Positions 19,819-30,480 of a stretch of 64,000 nucleotides of DNA are shown in pieces. The notes beneath the pieces are model-generated. The model was not told the origin of the DNA and ran no database searches. It was given only the letters and a program-made list of their open reading frames with translations. This stretch comes from Cavenderia fasciculata. Lineage: Eukaryota > Evosea > Eumycetozoa > Acytosteliales > Cavenderiaceae. Where the stretch lies: assembly GCF_000203815.1 (NCBI RefSeq), contig NW_004457695.1, positions 2,106,054 to 2,170,053 on the forward strand, read 5' to 3'. Positions within the stretch are counted from its first letter, which is position 1, and every line of letters begins with the position of its first letter. The position numbers and the translations under genes were made by a program.

Positions 19819-21693
19819 ATGGAAAAGTTATCAAATCTATCTTTATCTAATCTATTACTATCACAAATCATATCAGGTATTGATGATAATGTAGATATAA
19901 TATGTTTGTTGTTAACTTGTAAAAAGTTGTATTATAATCGTAGTTTGAAAAGATCGATTAGTTTCAATGGAATAGAAGCTTTCAATAACAAGGGAGAGAC
20001 ATCAAAACAGTTTATAGCAACAGTTAATCGGTTCAATCTCATGTCATTTCAAGATATCTTGGAGAATAGTATACCTGACCATCAGGTAATAAGTAGAATG
20101 TCTGGAGAACTTGATGATGATAAATACCCAAAATGGATACAAGATAGGATCATTTATGAAAACAGGGTCGACAAGATAGGCATCACAACAGCTATTGTCG
20201 GCTACTCCTTTCTAGACAATGATATTGAGTCATCACAACAACAACCCCTCTATGACACGGTACCATCGATCAAGACACTATTCATCTGCCACTACGATAC
20301 TCTGGATCTTGTATCTTTTCCACTACCACCACAACTCCAACACCTCTCTGTTGATACTGAAGGGTTAAAGTTTGGTCCTCACACATCACTCAAGTCTCTT
20401 GTAGTGGGATACAAAGACGAAACTCATCTAGACAGGTTGGGACTCACCCAATTGGTATCTTTGACGGATCTTAGCATCAAGGGTTACAATACTTTTGGAC
20501 TTGGACCAGGTCTATTGCCAAGCACTCTGACTTGTTTATCTTTAAAGTTGATAAGTGTACCCCCACGAGATACATTCGCTTTGTTGACATCGCTTGTCAA
20601 ACTAAAGATCAGCTTTTCAATAGATCAAGTGGAAGAACACCCACAATTCATCGATCTAGAGGATATAAGTACTTTAGAGACATTCAAGTTTTTTGAAAAT
20701 GCAGGAAACGACATCGAGATTAGTCTACCACCTTCACTCAAGGTTCTTGACTTTTTGTCCTATTCCACGTTCATCGCGTCAAGATGTACCATGCCACTAT
20801 TGGAGAGACTATACGTTGATTCTGACCAATTGATAAGTATCTCTGCAATGTCATCACCTTTTCTCAAGAAACTGACTATTCGTTTTTGCCAACAAACCAT
20901 TCCAGACAATGTCATCCCGTCCACTCTTGAAAAGCTAACATTGCATCAATACAAAAAAGGATGTCTTGGAAATGTTGTGTTGCCATCATCGCTCATTCAT
21001 CTATCCATCAAGGGATATTACGAACCTGTCCAACTCCCACAATCACTCGTCAAACTAAAGCAAGTGGGAGACAACTTGTCTCAGGTACAACTAAATAGCC
21101 AAGATGCATATTCTGTGATCCCATCATCCTGTCCACCTCCATATCTTGAAACACTAAACCTTTTACCCACTTGGAATCTTACTATCGTTGAGGATTTACC
21201 ACCAACTATTAAATATCTATCAATATCATTAATCCCTGCAACTGAATCCTCTTCAATCTATTCAATCGCCTCTAGTTTTAACGAATCCATTATCACCCAA
21301 CAACACCAATGGTTATCAACCAATACTACACATCTAACTTGCAGACTTTCCATGCCGAATCAAATTGACTTAAAGAAAGCGATTTTTAGATTAGATCAAG
21401 TAATCAATCACACTAATGTTAGATATTTGTCAATCAACATTGGTAAGATACCATTTCAATTTTCAATTCAAAGATTGGACCCTGACAATCTAAATGTATT
21501 GGTATTGGAAACAAAGTCACTTCAAGGTGGAATAATCACTCAACATAGAACAAAATCAGGTGATCAAACTAATCAACAACAACAACCTCATCATCAAAAA
21601 TATGAGAGTATTTATTTATATTTTGATATAGATTCGGCCTTTCCATTTCAATTGAAATGGAACATGGAACACCGCGACCAAAATTTAAAATAA
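19819..21693 (+). CDS. F-box-like/FNIP-like repeat protein, array gene 5
   Basis: 624 residues from MEKLSNLSLSNLLLSQ; the frame is open further upstream, but with no ATG, so this start is secure. The N-terminus carries a duplicated LSNL segment compared with other MEKLSN genes. No acidic insert is present (SFSIDQVEEHPQFIDLEDI). The LPQHLKKLVW repeat has been lost: LVKLKQVGDN runs directly to QLNSQDAYSVIPSSCPPP. The internal Q-run is minimal (TQQHQWLS); the C-terminal one is NQQQQPHHQ. A truncated close copy lies directly downstream. Confidence 0.85.
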   Translation: MEKLSNLSLSNLLLSQIISGIDDNVDIICLLLTCKKLYYNRSLKRSISFNGIEAFNNKGETSKQFIATVNRFNLMSFQDILENSIPDHQVISRMSGELDDDKYPKWIQDRIIYENRVDKIGITTAIVGYSFLDNDIESSQQQPLYDTVPSIKTLFICHYDTLDLVSFPLPPQLQHLSVDTEGLKFGPHTSLKSLVVGYKDETHLDRLGLTQLVSLTDLSIKGYNTFGLGPGLLPSTLTCLSLKLISVPPRDTFALLTSLVKLKISFSIDQVEEHPQFIDLEDISTLETFKFFENAGNDIEISLPPSLKVLDFLSYSTFIASRCTMPLLERLYVDSDQLISISAMSSPFLKKLTIRFCQQTIPDNVIPSTLEKLTLHQYKKGCLGNVVLPSSLIHLSIKGYYEPVQLPQSLVKLKQVGDNLSQVQLNSQDAYSVIPSSCPPPYLETLNLLPTWNLTIVEDLPPTIKYLSISLIPATESSSIYSIASSFNESIITQQHQWLSTNTTHLTCRLSMPNQIDLKKAIFRLDQVINHTNVRYLSINIGKIPFQFSIQRLDPDNLNVLVLETKSLQGGIITQHRTKSGDQTNQQQQPHHQKYESIYLYFDIDSAFPFQLKWNMEHRDQNLK

Positions 21694-21995
21694 AATAAAG
21701 GATTAATCCTTCAATTATAGATCTCTATTAGTTAGGTATCGATTGTGATAATATTATTGATGAGTCAGAGAGAGAGAGAGAATTCTTTTGTTTTTCTTAT
21801 TTCTTTAAACATCTTTATTTTTGATGTTCACCATAGAGATATAAATATTCATAGTTATGCAACACCAAATTTGTGAATCATAGTATCATCGTCATAGCTT
21901 TTTAAAATCACAACATACAATTAATTAATAAGAAGTTTACAAAGAAAGAAGAGGTTCAACTTAGGAAATAATTAGAAATCATCAAAGAAAAGGTA
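21694..21995. other. Gap with a GA microsatellite
   Basis: About 300 bases between array gene 5 and its relic. It holds a short GAGAGAGAGAGA run near 21768 and otherwise AT-rich DNA with no coding signal. Confidence 0.55.
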
Positions 21996-23315
21996 CTGAA
22001 GGGTTAAAGTTTGGTCCTCACGCATCACTCAAGTCTCTTTGTTTAGAATACGATGACCCATCTTGTCTAATCAATGACTTGGGACTCGACCAATTGGTAT
22101 CGTTGACGGATCTATGCATCAAGAGTTACAATGCTTTTGCATTTGGACCATGTAACTTGCCAACCAGTCTGACATCTTTGTCTTTAAACTTGACAGAGGT
22201 ACCTCTACAAAATACATTCCGTGTGTTTACATCGCTTGTCACGCTAGAGATCAGCTTTTCAAAGGAGCAAGAGGAAGACCATATATCATTCATCGATCTC
22301 GAGGATATGTGTACTCTTACGACATTCAAGTTTATGGATAACGCTCGATTCATGAATCACCGCCTCGAGATTAGTGTCCCTCCTTCACTCAAGGTTCTCC
22401 AATTTATGACTGAAATCGCGAGGGTCTCATCGGAATGTACTATGCCATTGTTGGAGAGGTTGGATGTCAATGCTCCCCGATTGATGGATGGAAATATATC
22501 TGTATTGTCATCACCACTGATCAAGAAACTGACTATTCGTGATTGAGTTGGACCCATTCCAGCCAATGTCACCCCACCCAGTCTTGAAAAGTTAAAAATA
22601 TATAGATACGTCAAAGAATATATTCTTGACCAAGTATTACCATCGTCGCTCATACATCTAACGATTGTTGGAGTGTAGAATATGTCCAACTCCCACGGTC
22701 ACTCATCAAATTAAAGCAAGTGGACTCTCGAGATCAACCTGGAGGATTTCCAAACTCACTCAGACGCATGTTGGAAACAAAAGATACAACAATCGATTCG
22801 ATGGTCTCGTCGTACCCACCTCGTCTTGAAACACTCGACCTTTCTCTATCTTGGCACTATACGATTGAAGATATACCCCAACCATTAAATATCTATCAAT
22901 ATCTTTAGTCCCTGATAGAGGCGTATCGAAATTTCATCCAATCTATTCAATCAGCTCAAAGTTAAACAAACCTATCATCTCCCAACCACAACAACTACCA
23001 CCCAACATTACACATCTAACTTGCAGATATTGGGCACAATTTTACACTACGGTGGCATTTAGATTAGATGAAGTAATCAATCACACCAATGTTAGATATT
23101 TAGATATCATCTTTTCCAATCTACAGCATGATCAATTTTCAATTCAAAGATTAGACCCGGACAACAACAATGTATTGGTATTGGAAACAAAGTCACTTCA
23201 AGGTGGAATAATCAATCAAAAAAAGACAACTAGCTATCAACAACAATATGACCCCATTTATTTATATTTTGATATTTGTTAGCCATTTACATTTCAACTC
23301 AAAAGTAAAAGTTAA
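21996..23315 (+). pseudogene. F-box-like family relic, 5'-truncated copy of array gene 5
   Basis: Begins abruptly at TACTGAAGGGTTAAAGTTTG, which is nearly identical to codons about 180 on of array gene 5. The F-box-like and WIQQR parts are absent. The repeat domain is open from 22079 to 22546, ending in a stop after KKLTIRD. A second stop follows near 22676 and another near 22906. The conserved tail (AFRLDEVINHTNVRYL through PIYLYFDIC) is open again at 23052-23282, where a stop replaces the last residues. Loss of the start and at least three stops make it non-functional, though the tail is still well conserved. Confidence 0.8.
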
Positions 23316-23473
23316 TGATAATCATTAATCATAATATTATTATTATTACTTTAGTACAAATTAAATAAAATATTATTATTGGAAGGAATAAATTTAAATA
23401 AATTTTAAAAAAAAGTATTGATAAAAAATTGTGATGATCATCAGTTTTGTCGACAATATTTATTTATTATAAC

Positions 23474-25381
23474 ATGTCGATGGAAAAGTTATCTAATCTA
23501 ATACTATCACAAATCATAACAGATATTGGTGATAATGTAGATATAATATGTTTATTGCTGACATGTAAAAAGTTGTATCATAATAGTGGTTTAAGAAGAT
23601 TGGTTAAGTTTAAAGGAATAGAAGTAATCACTGATACGGGATACGAATCAAAGCAGTTTAAAGCAACAGCTACTCAATTCAAACTCAACTCTTTTAAAGA
23701 TATCTTAAAGAATAGAATATTGGATCAACATGTGATATGTCTACCTGACCATCACAATGATCTCTATCCTCAATGGATTCAAGACATCATCTATGATATG
23801 AATAGAGCCGATCAGAGTAACATCAAAACAGCTATGGTCAAGAATTCTCAAACAACATCAAAACGACTAGAGTCACTCTACTCGATTCCATCGATCGAGA
23901 CACTATTCATTGAGGAAAAAGATAAAGATGTAACGGTTGATCTAAACATCCCACTCTTACCTCGCCTCCAACATCTTTCAGTTCGTGCACAAAAGTTGAA
24001 TATTTGTCAAGATCAAGCTATCAACACAACACTCAAGTCTCTAAAACTAGATGTTGCCACCAAATACACTCTCAGTGAATTGCAACTCACCAAATTCGTA
24101 TCTCTGACAGAGCTGACGTTTAACAGTTATTTTGTTACAAATATTGGACCAGGACTCTTTCCAAGTAGTCTGACATCTCTCACTCTGAGACCAACAGAGA
24201 TACCACCACGAGATACATTCCTTTCATTGGTGTACCTCGATATCCACCTGTCAAAAGATGAAATAAAAGCAAAGGTACAGGATCAACGATTCATCGATCT
24301 CGAGAGTCTATCAAAGCTCAAGACACTAGTCATCACTGACGACAACTTTTTAGATCAAGATAGAAAATACTGTATCACGTTTAGTGTACCTCCTTCAATC
24401 AAGGTTCTAACCATCTGGTCTGAATGCGTAGAGATCCCTTCGCAATGTTCAATGCCACTATTGGAGGAATTAAGCGTTCAACAAAAAACATTGATTGATG
24501 GAAGAATCAGTCTATTGTTATGTACATCGATAAAGGACCTGCTTATTTATGAATGCGCTGAAATCATACCAGCCAATATCATCCCACCAACTCTTGAAAA
24601 GTTATCAATCTATAAATACATAGATGAAGATATACTTGGACAAGATGTTTTGCCGCCATCTCTCACTCATCTATATATCAATGGAAAGTATGAATCTGTT
24701 AATATCCCACAAACACTCATCAAACTAAAACAGGCATTCAACAATGACCCACTACCTCAACATTTAAAGAAATTGGCTTGGGAATCATCTGGATCTGATT
24801 CCCAATTACAAAAAAATGTTTTATCTTCCTCCTATCCAACTAGTCTTGAATCACTCAACCTCATCGAAATCGATTGGAGGTGTACCATTGATAACATACC
24901 ACCTGTGAAAAAGTTATCACTGCTCTTACCCCTCCCCAAGGAAAATTGGATAGCCGACATTCCAATCTATTCAATTACATCTAGAATATCAGTCTCCCAA
25001 CAACAATGGTTGTCATCCAACACCACTCATCTAACTTGTCGGCTCAGTACACATCTCTCAAAAGGTGCATTTAGATTAGATGAAATAATCAATCACACCA
25101 ATGTTAGATATTTACGATTAATCATTTCCACTTCGGTAACAACCTATCAATTTTCAATTCAAAGATTAGACGCAGATAACAACAATGTATTGGTATTGGA
25201 AACAAATACACTTACAGGTGGAATAATCACTCAAAGAAAATCAATCAACAACACTCAACAACAACAACAACAACAATATGATCCTCTTTATTTATATTAT
25301 GATATAGGATCTCCACGTTCTACCTCTCGTGATGAATATCAATTAAAATGGACTTTTGATCCTTCCAATAAATTAAAATAA
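23474..25381 (+). CDS. F-box-like/FNIP-like repeat protein, array gene 6
   Basis: 635 residues from MSMEKLSNLILSQIITDIGD; the ATG of MEKLSN two codons on (23480) is an equally good start. FKDILKNRILDQHV is slightly divergent, and WIQDIIYDMNRADQSNIKTA replaces the usual WIQQR block. Repeats run from LFPSSLTSLTL through IPPTLEKLSI, LPPSLTHLYI and YPTSLESLNL. There is no acidic insert. The first Q-run is only SQQQW and the second is TQQQQQQQYDP. It ends in FDPSNKLK. It is the last plus-strand gene before the large minus-strand membrane protein. Confidence 0.85.
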   Translation: MSMEKLSNLILSQIITDIGDNVDIICLLLTCKKLYHNSGLRRLVKFKGIEVITDTGYESKQFKATATQFKLNSFKDILKNRILDQHVICLPDHHNDLYPQWIQDIIYDMNRADQSNIKTAMVKNSQTTSKRLESLYSIPSIETLFIEEKDKDVTVDLNIPLLPRLQHLSVRAQKLNICQDQAINTTLKSLKLDVATKYTLSELQLTKFVSLTELTFNSYFVTNIGPGLFPSSLTSLTLRPTEIPPRDTFLSLVYLDIHLSKDEIKAKVQDQRFIDLESLSKLKTLVITDDNFLDQDRKYCITFSVPPSIKVLTIWSECVEIPSQCSMPLLEELSVQQKTLIDGRISLLLCTSIKDLLIYECAEIIPANIIPPTLEKLSIYKYIDEDILGQDVLPPSLTHLYINGKYESVNIPQTLIKLKQAFNNDPLPQHLKKLAWESSGSDSQLQKNVLSSSYPTSLESLNLIEIDWRCTIDNIPPVKKLSLLLPLPKENWIADIPIYSITSRISVSQQQWLSSNTTHLTCRLSTHLSKGAFRLDEIINHTNVRYLRLIISTSVTTYQFSIQRLDADNNNVLVLETNTLTGGIITQRKSINNTQQQQQQQYDPLYLYYDIGSPRSTSRDEYQLKWTFDPSNKLK

Positions 25382-25464
25382 ACCATCAATCAAAATAGAC
25401 TTTTGGCCTCTTTTCTGATAATATACAATTATTTTTTATTTATTAATATTCACTATTTATTAAA

Positions 25465-28400
25465 TTAATTTCCCCTTGGTTTTCTTCTTCTTAATTTAAT
25501 AGTTTGCTCTCTAATTCTCCATTTGTTTTTCTTTAAAATATAAACGGTTGCAATAACAAGTACTGTTGCTCCAACAGCACTACAAACGACAGCAATGACA
25601 ATGACCTTCCAATTTTCATTCTTTTCCTCTTCAACCATCTCTCCATTGATACAAGTGGTTGTAACTTTTTTATCCGTTAATAATAATGAAAAATCTACAA
25701 TTTAAAAATAAATAAGAATTAATATATTAATTTTTTGTCTCTTTTAAATTCTTTTTTATCTTACCAGGATCAATAATAGCATAATTTGAAAAGATTGGTA
25801 AATGAATTCCTACAAGTGCAGTATTATTGACTGAATTTGTATTATTATTGGGAACGATTGAATTTTGGATAGAGACTATACGATCATCGACGATTGCATT
25901 TTGTTGGAATCTTGCATAGAGTACATTTTGACCGACTGACAATTCAATCCATGCCAATAAATTATTAGAACTATCGAGATAGCCAGCCTCTTTGCTTGCA
26001 CATTCATCCCTACCGATACTAGTGTTGAACAACAACACCATGTGATTGAGTTGACTTGCAAAGACATAATTGGAAATGGCAACGGAATATTTAACAGATT
26101 GACTTGGGACCGTAAAATTTTGGTTGGCAAAGTTGTAGGTTTGTTCCATCTCTAAGTATTCCAATGTAACATTGATTGTTGCCTTGTCCCCTTGTATTGT
26201 GGTGTTGTAGAGGAACACTTGCTTTTCAGTACTGTTTAATGTCAAGTTGTAAGGTGTCCAATTCAATTGCTTGTAGGATACAACCTCTTTATCATCGATA
26301 TCCATCTCTCTAATTTCAACCAATGAAATTGTTGTAACAATTTGGGTGGCAGTGATTGTGTTGTTGGCGTCAGTTTGATTGGTGAGGAAAGAGGTTGTTG
26401 GAACGGTTTGATCGATGGTTGTCTTTGTGGCATTGTCAGTTTGACCAAGACAATCGGATCCAATGTATGGCGATGTGCATACACAACCAGAACTTGTGCA
26501 ATTTCCACGACTGTTACAGTTGTTGGGACAAATAACGGCTGGCACTGGAGGAGGGGCATAAGAGGCAACTGTAAAGTTGGTGACCGTCGATAATCTAGAG
26601 TCAACCTGCACGTAAATACTGCATACTGGCGATGTGAGTGGTCTAGAGACATGGAAAACAAGTTGATAGGCAAATGACTCGACTGAACAGGGATGATGGC
26701 ACCGCCATCACATTGGATGAAACCCTTGACAGTGGCCAGTTGCAGTGGCGATCCAAAAGCATCACCCTTGACGACAAGCTGACCAACACCCTTGGAGTCT
26801 TGAGTCAATGGGTCGATTGATGTAATGACGGGGTCTATAATATCAAAGGTTGGGAAATAAGCCTTAAAGCCTAGAGATTCGAGATCATATGTTGAATAAC
26901 CATTAAAGTTTAGATTATTGTCAACCAGTCCGTAAAGTGAAAGTCCAAAACCACCACCTAGAACAAAGCCGTATGGAAGATCAATGATGGCGGTATAGGT
27001 ACTCTGGATTGTGTTGGTAGCACCCTGACGAGTCGAGTTGAACGAGAGTAGATCCTTGGCACTGTTGAGTGCATATACTACTGGAATGTGACGTGCTGAC
27101 AGACCAGAGGTACCCTGCTCCTGGACAGTATAGTCGACCTTGTATCTGTATCTTGGGATGACCTCGATGACATTCCAAGCAGTAACATCGGGAGGTGTAT
27201 TATCGACAGTGGGTGTACATTTGATATTGATCAAATCAATACCCGAGAGTGGATTGATTGAATCGATACCATAATATGGATCGTAGGTCAAAAGTTGTTT
27301 GGTGATGGTCACTACTTCTAGTCGAGAGACTGTATAGTTTTGAGTCTTGCAATTGCTTGCGATTGGAATACTAATTTCAAAGATACCAGTCGCGTTTGGA
27401 AGCACTGCAAATTGATAAGGTAGTGGATCCTCTGACCCTTGGATCACAATCTGCGCCGAGGCAAACAATGCATAGTCAAATATTACTCCAGTCCATGAGA
27501 TGACACCTCCTGTGCCACCAGGTGTAATGACAACCTCTAAAACCTTTGCATTGATTACAAACTTTGGTCCTGTAGCCTGAGTATACAGACCCTTGTTTAC
27601 GATGGTGGGACCGTCGACTGACAATACTTTACGGAGACGTAGTAATTGAGAACTAATGTCACGATTGATCAAGAGGAATGGGAGTTCACCTGGGATTGAT
27701 CCGATAGGTACGTCCCAACGAATGTAATAGGCGTCGCCATCGTACCGACCCGTCACAATCTTTCTTTGGGTGGCCATACCATTACCCAAGACAAGTAGTT
27801 GTGGTGACCATCTCGATTTTACAAATGGTGCAGATACTAGATCAAATGCAATCCAAAATGGTTGTGTCTGGGTGGTAACATTGATAATATCGATGTGGGA
27901 ATAGGCAACATTTCCAATATTGAAAACATCCATGCGCGAGATGGTATAAATGTTTGGAATGGTCTTTAGAGATTGATTCTCATCAATGTATAGTGCATCC
28001 ATACTATACTCTTTGACATTACCAGCAATATCATAAATCAATATAGCTGTCACATAATCTCCAAACATACTAAATGATATCTCTTTACTAAACCAACCAT
28101 CTCTAACCGTTCCATTTAACAAATCATTAATTGTTAATTCATTTCCAGCAATGACTATCTTTTTCACACCAGATCCCAAATCTTTAATCTTTAATTTAAT
28201 AATACCACTATTATAATCTAAAAATTGATAATTTATATTTAATAATTGTGGTGCAATTATATCTTCATCTAAATTATTAAAAAAAAAATTAATTAATTAA
28301 TAAATTAAATATTATAACAATTAATTATTATTATTTTAGTTTACATACTACCAGTAACTGATTTTTGAACAGTTAAAAAATTTGAAGTACCATAGGTTTC

Positions 28401-29914
28401 GACTGTCAACTTGAAGGGAGAGAATTGATAAAATGATGGAATGATAAGGGAGAGGGTATGTACATAGCTATCTGCATTACCATATCCAAAAGAGAATGGG
28501 AATGTATGATATAACATTCTTTCTCTCAACTGATCATCCACTGTCCAAGTAAGTGTGGATGGTGAAAGGTTTTTAGTCGTAGAAAAACTCATCAATGCTG
28601 ATGGATTAGTTGGTAATACTGCCACTGTATTATTACTACTAACAATACTATTAATAAAATATGTACTTGTCATTTCTAAAATAAAAAAGAAAGAAAGAAA
28701 GAGATATTAATTTAATTTAATTTAATTTAATTAATTATTTAATTTAATTTAACTTACTTGTAAATGTTATAGTGTATTGTCTATCTACAAAGTTTGAAGT
28801 GCCGAAAGCTTGAAGCAGTAAAATGTGCGTGGCAGGAGACTGCGTATAAAAGTAGAAGGTGTAGACACCCGATGTACGATTACCTTTGGTGGGGAAAAAA
28901 AAGGCAGCTGGTTGTTGGGTGGTCAACACCGATGGACCAGTCATTTCTACTTGACAGTCAAATGATGAAATTGCACCTTTATATCCATACGCTGTAATAC
29001 TACTTGGTGGACAACTAACAGTTGTTTGTACTAAAAGAGATATATATATATATATAGTGTTAGAAAGTTAGGGGGTTGGATAAGGATGGTTTATATATTT
29101 AAATATATTTGTATGTACATACCAGAACTACTAAACAATGATGGTATAGTCGCCTGAGCAGATAGAATCGATAACATTTGACTAGAGGTTGTTGTTGATG
29201 TTGAGAATGTAATTTCATAGATTCTAGTTCGAGTCATTGGGGATGTGTGACGATCTGCAACCACTCTTGTTGGACCACAAACAGAACTAGAACAAACAGT
29301 GACGGGATCATATAATATTGTTGTTTGTATATTAAAAACACCTTCATTTCTAATTGAATCATAGAAATATCCGTAATGTGTTATTGAAGGATCAGCATCT
29401 CCTACAAAAAAAAATAAAAAATATATAATAATTAATATTATTATTCATTATGATATATTATATTTTATATATATATTTAGATCTACTTACCAACAGTACA
29501 AATCAAAGGAGAACCTGTATATGCTAAATTGTAGATAGAAGTAGTGGTTGATATTGTTATATTGTCAGGTGTGCCAGTGGCATTACCAGTGGTTGGACTT
29601 GGTACAGAGACTGTACCGTAATAGTAGATTTTGTCATTTGCATCATTTGTAAAAGATGCAATTACATTGTACAATGAACTCTTGTACTGCACTTGCAAGA
29701 TATCTTGAGCCGGGTTATCATTTAACAAGTTGACCGATATCGTCCAAGTACAAGGCTGCGAAGATGATTCAGTAAACTGTAACGGTTCTTTATTCACTAT
29801 TAATCCACCGATTGTAACTACACCATAAACATAGTTTACAAATGATCTATTTGTCATACACGTTAACAGTAATGTGAATAATAACAGTCTTATTAAAGGT
29901 GATTGTTTCATCAT
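25465..29914 (-). CDS. ComC-like EGF membrane protein, 6 exons, with one frame disruption
   Basis: Minus-strand exons 29914-29491, 29401-29123, 29030-28758, 28675-28349, 28268-25765 and 25694-25465 join in phase and would give about 1345 residues. The N-terminus is a signal peptide (MMKQSPLIRLLLFTLLL). Extracellular beta-rich domains with many N-x-[ST] sites follow, then an EGF repeat (CPNNCNSRGNC...GCVCTSPYIGSDC) near 26530-26450, a ComC-like domain, a membrane helix in the last exon (VIVIAVVCSAVGATVLVIA) and a basic tail. In exon 5 the good frame switches between about 26720 and 26660, from VKGFIQCDGGA to SVESFAYQLVF. The total length is 2 modulo 3. No intron fits, so this is a 1-base deletion or 2-base insertion, or an assembly error. 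A surface adhesion or recognition role is inferred from relatives. Confidence 0.78.
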
Positions 29915-30480
29915 CTTTTTGCTATTATTATTATACGTAGTATATCTCTCTATCTCTAATATTGTAACTCTTTTATCTTATCTCTTTCTTCTCTCTTTAA
30001 AATAACTACTAACTACTTTGCTGTTGCTCAATACGATGGCAACCTTCATCATCGTCACTGTCTGTTACGTTATGAACCGGCAACAACAACCATCTCTAAT
30101 AATAATTAACAATGATACTGGATATGCAGAAAAATATCTAGTTGAGTGCACTCGCACGTCTTTGTACACTTCTTTTCTGTCTTCGAAATTCTTTTATCTT
30201 TTTTCATCGAATCTAAATCAGCAGTTTGTACCCATAGATAAAGATATAGAATAGGATAAAGATGTATTATAGTATGAATCTAGAAATATTTCTAAAGTAT
30301 CTTAATTATTGTGTCTTTCTATCCCATCAAACAAAGATATTTTCATTTTTTGGCGCCATCGGACTTGAAGTTGTATAATGGTTTTAGTTGTCCAGACACC
30401 CAAGACAAAGGATAAAAAATATTGTTTCATTCATTTTGTTCAAAGCAATAGTTATAATATATAATTGAACAAAGCCAGAG
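29915..30480. other. Divergent promoter region
   Basis: This lies between the start of the minus-strand ComC-like gene and array gene 7. It contains an E2F-like element (listed) and, just before 30481, AAGCAATAGTTATAAT...AATTGAACAAAG, a copy of which recurs downstream of array gene 7. A 78-codon ORF at 30018 has no recognisable content. Confidence 0.6.
30348..30360 (+). promoter_or_regulatory. E2F-like element upstream of array gene 7
   Basis: TTTTGGCGCCATC with GGCGCC starting 129 bases before the ATG. The core TTTGGCGCC fits the E2F/DP consensus TTTSSCGC. The same 13 bases occur at 37066, 130 bases before array gene 9. GC-rich hexamers are rare in this intergenic DNA. Confidence 0.5.

Noticed and set aside
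26685-26704. A 20-base intron explaining the frame switch in the ComC-like gene
   Set aside because: It has GT and AG ends and restores frame, but is far shorter than any spliceosomal intron in this window (about 55 bases or more).
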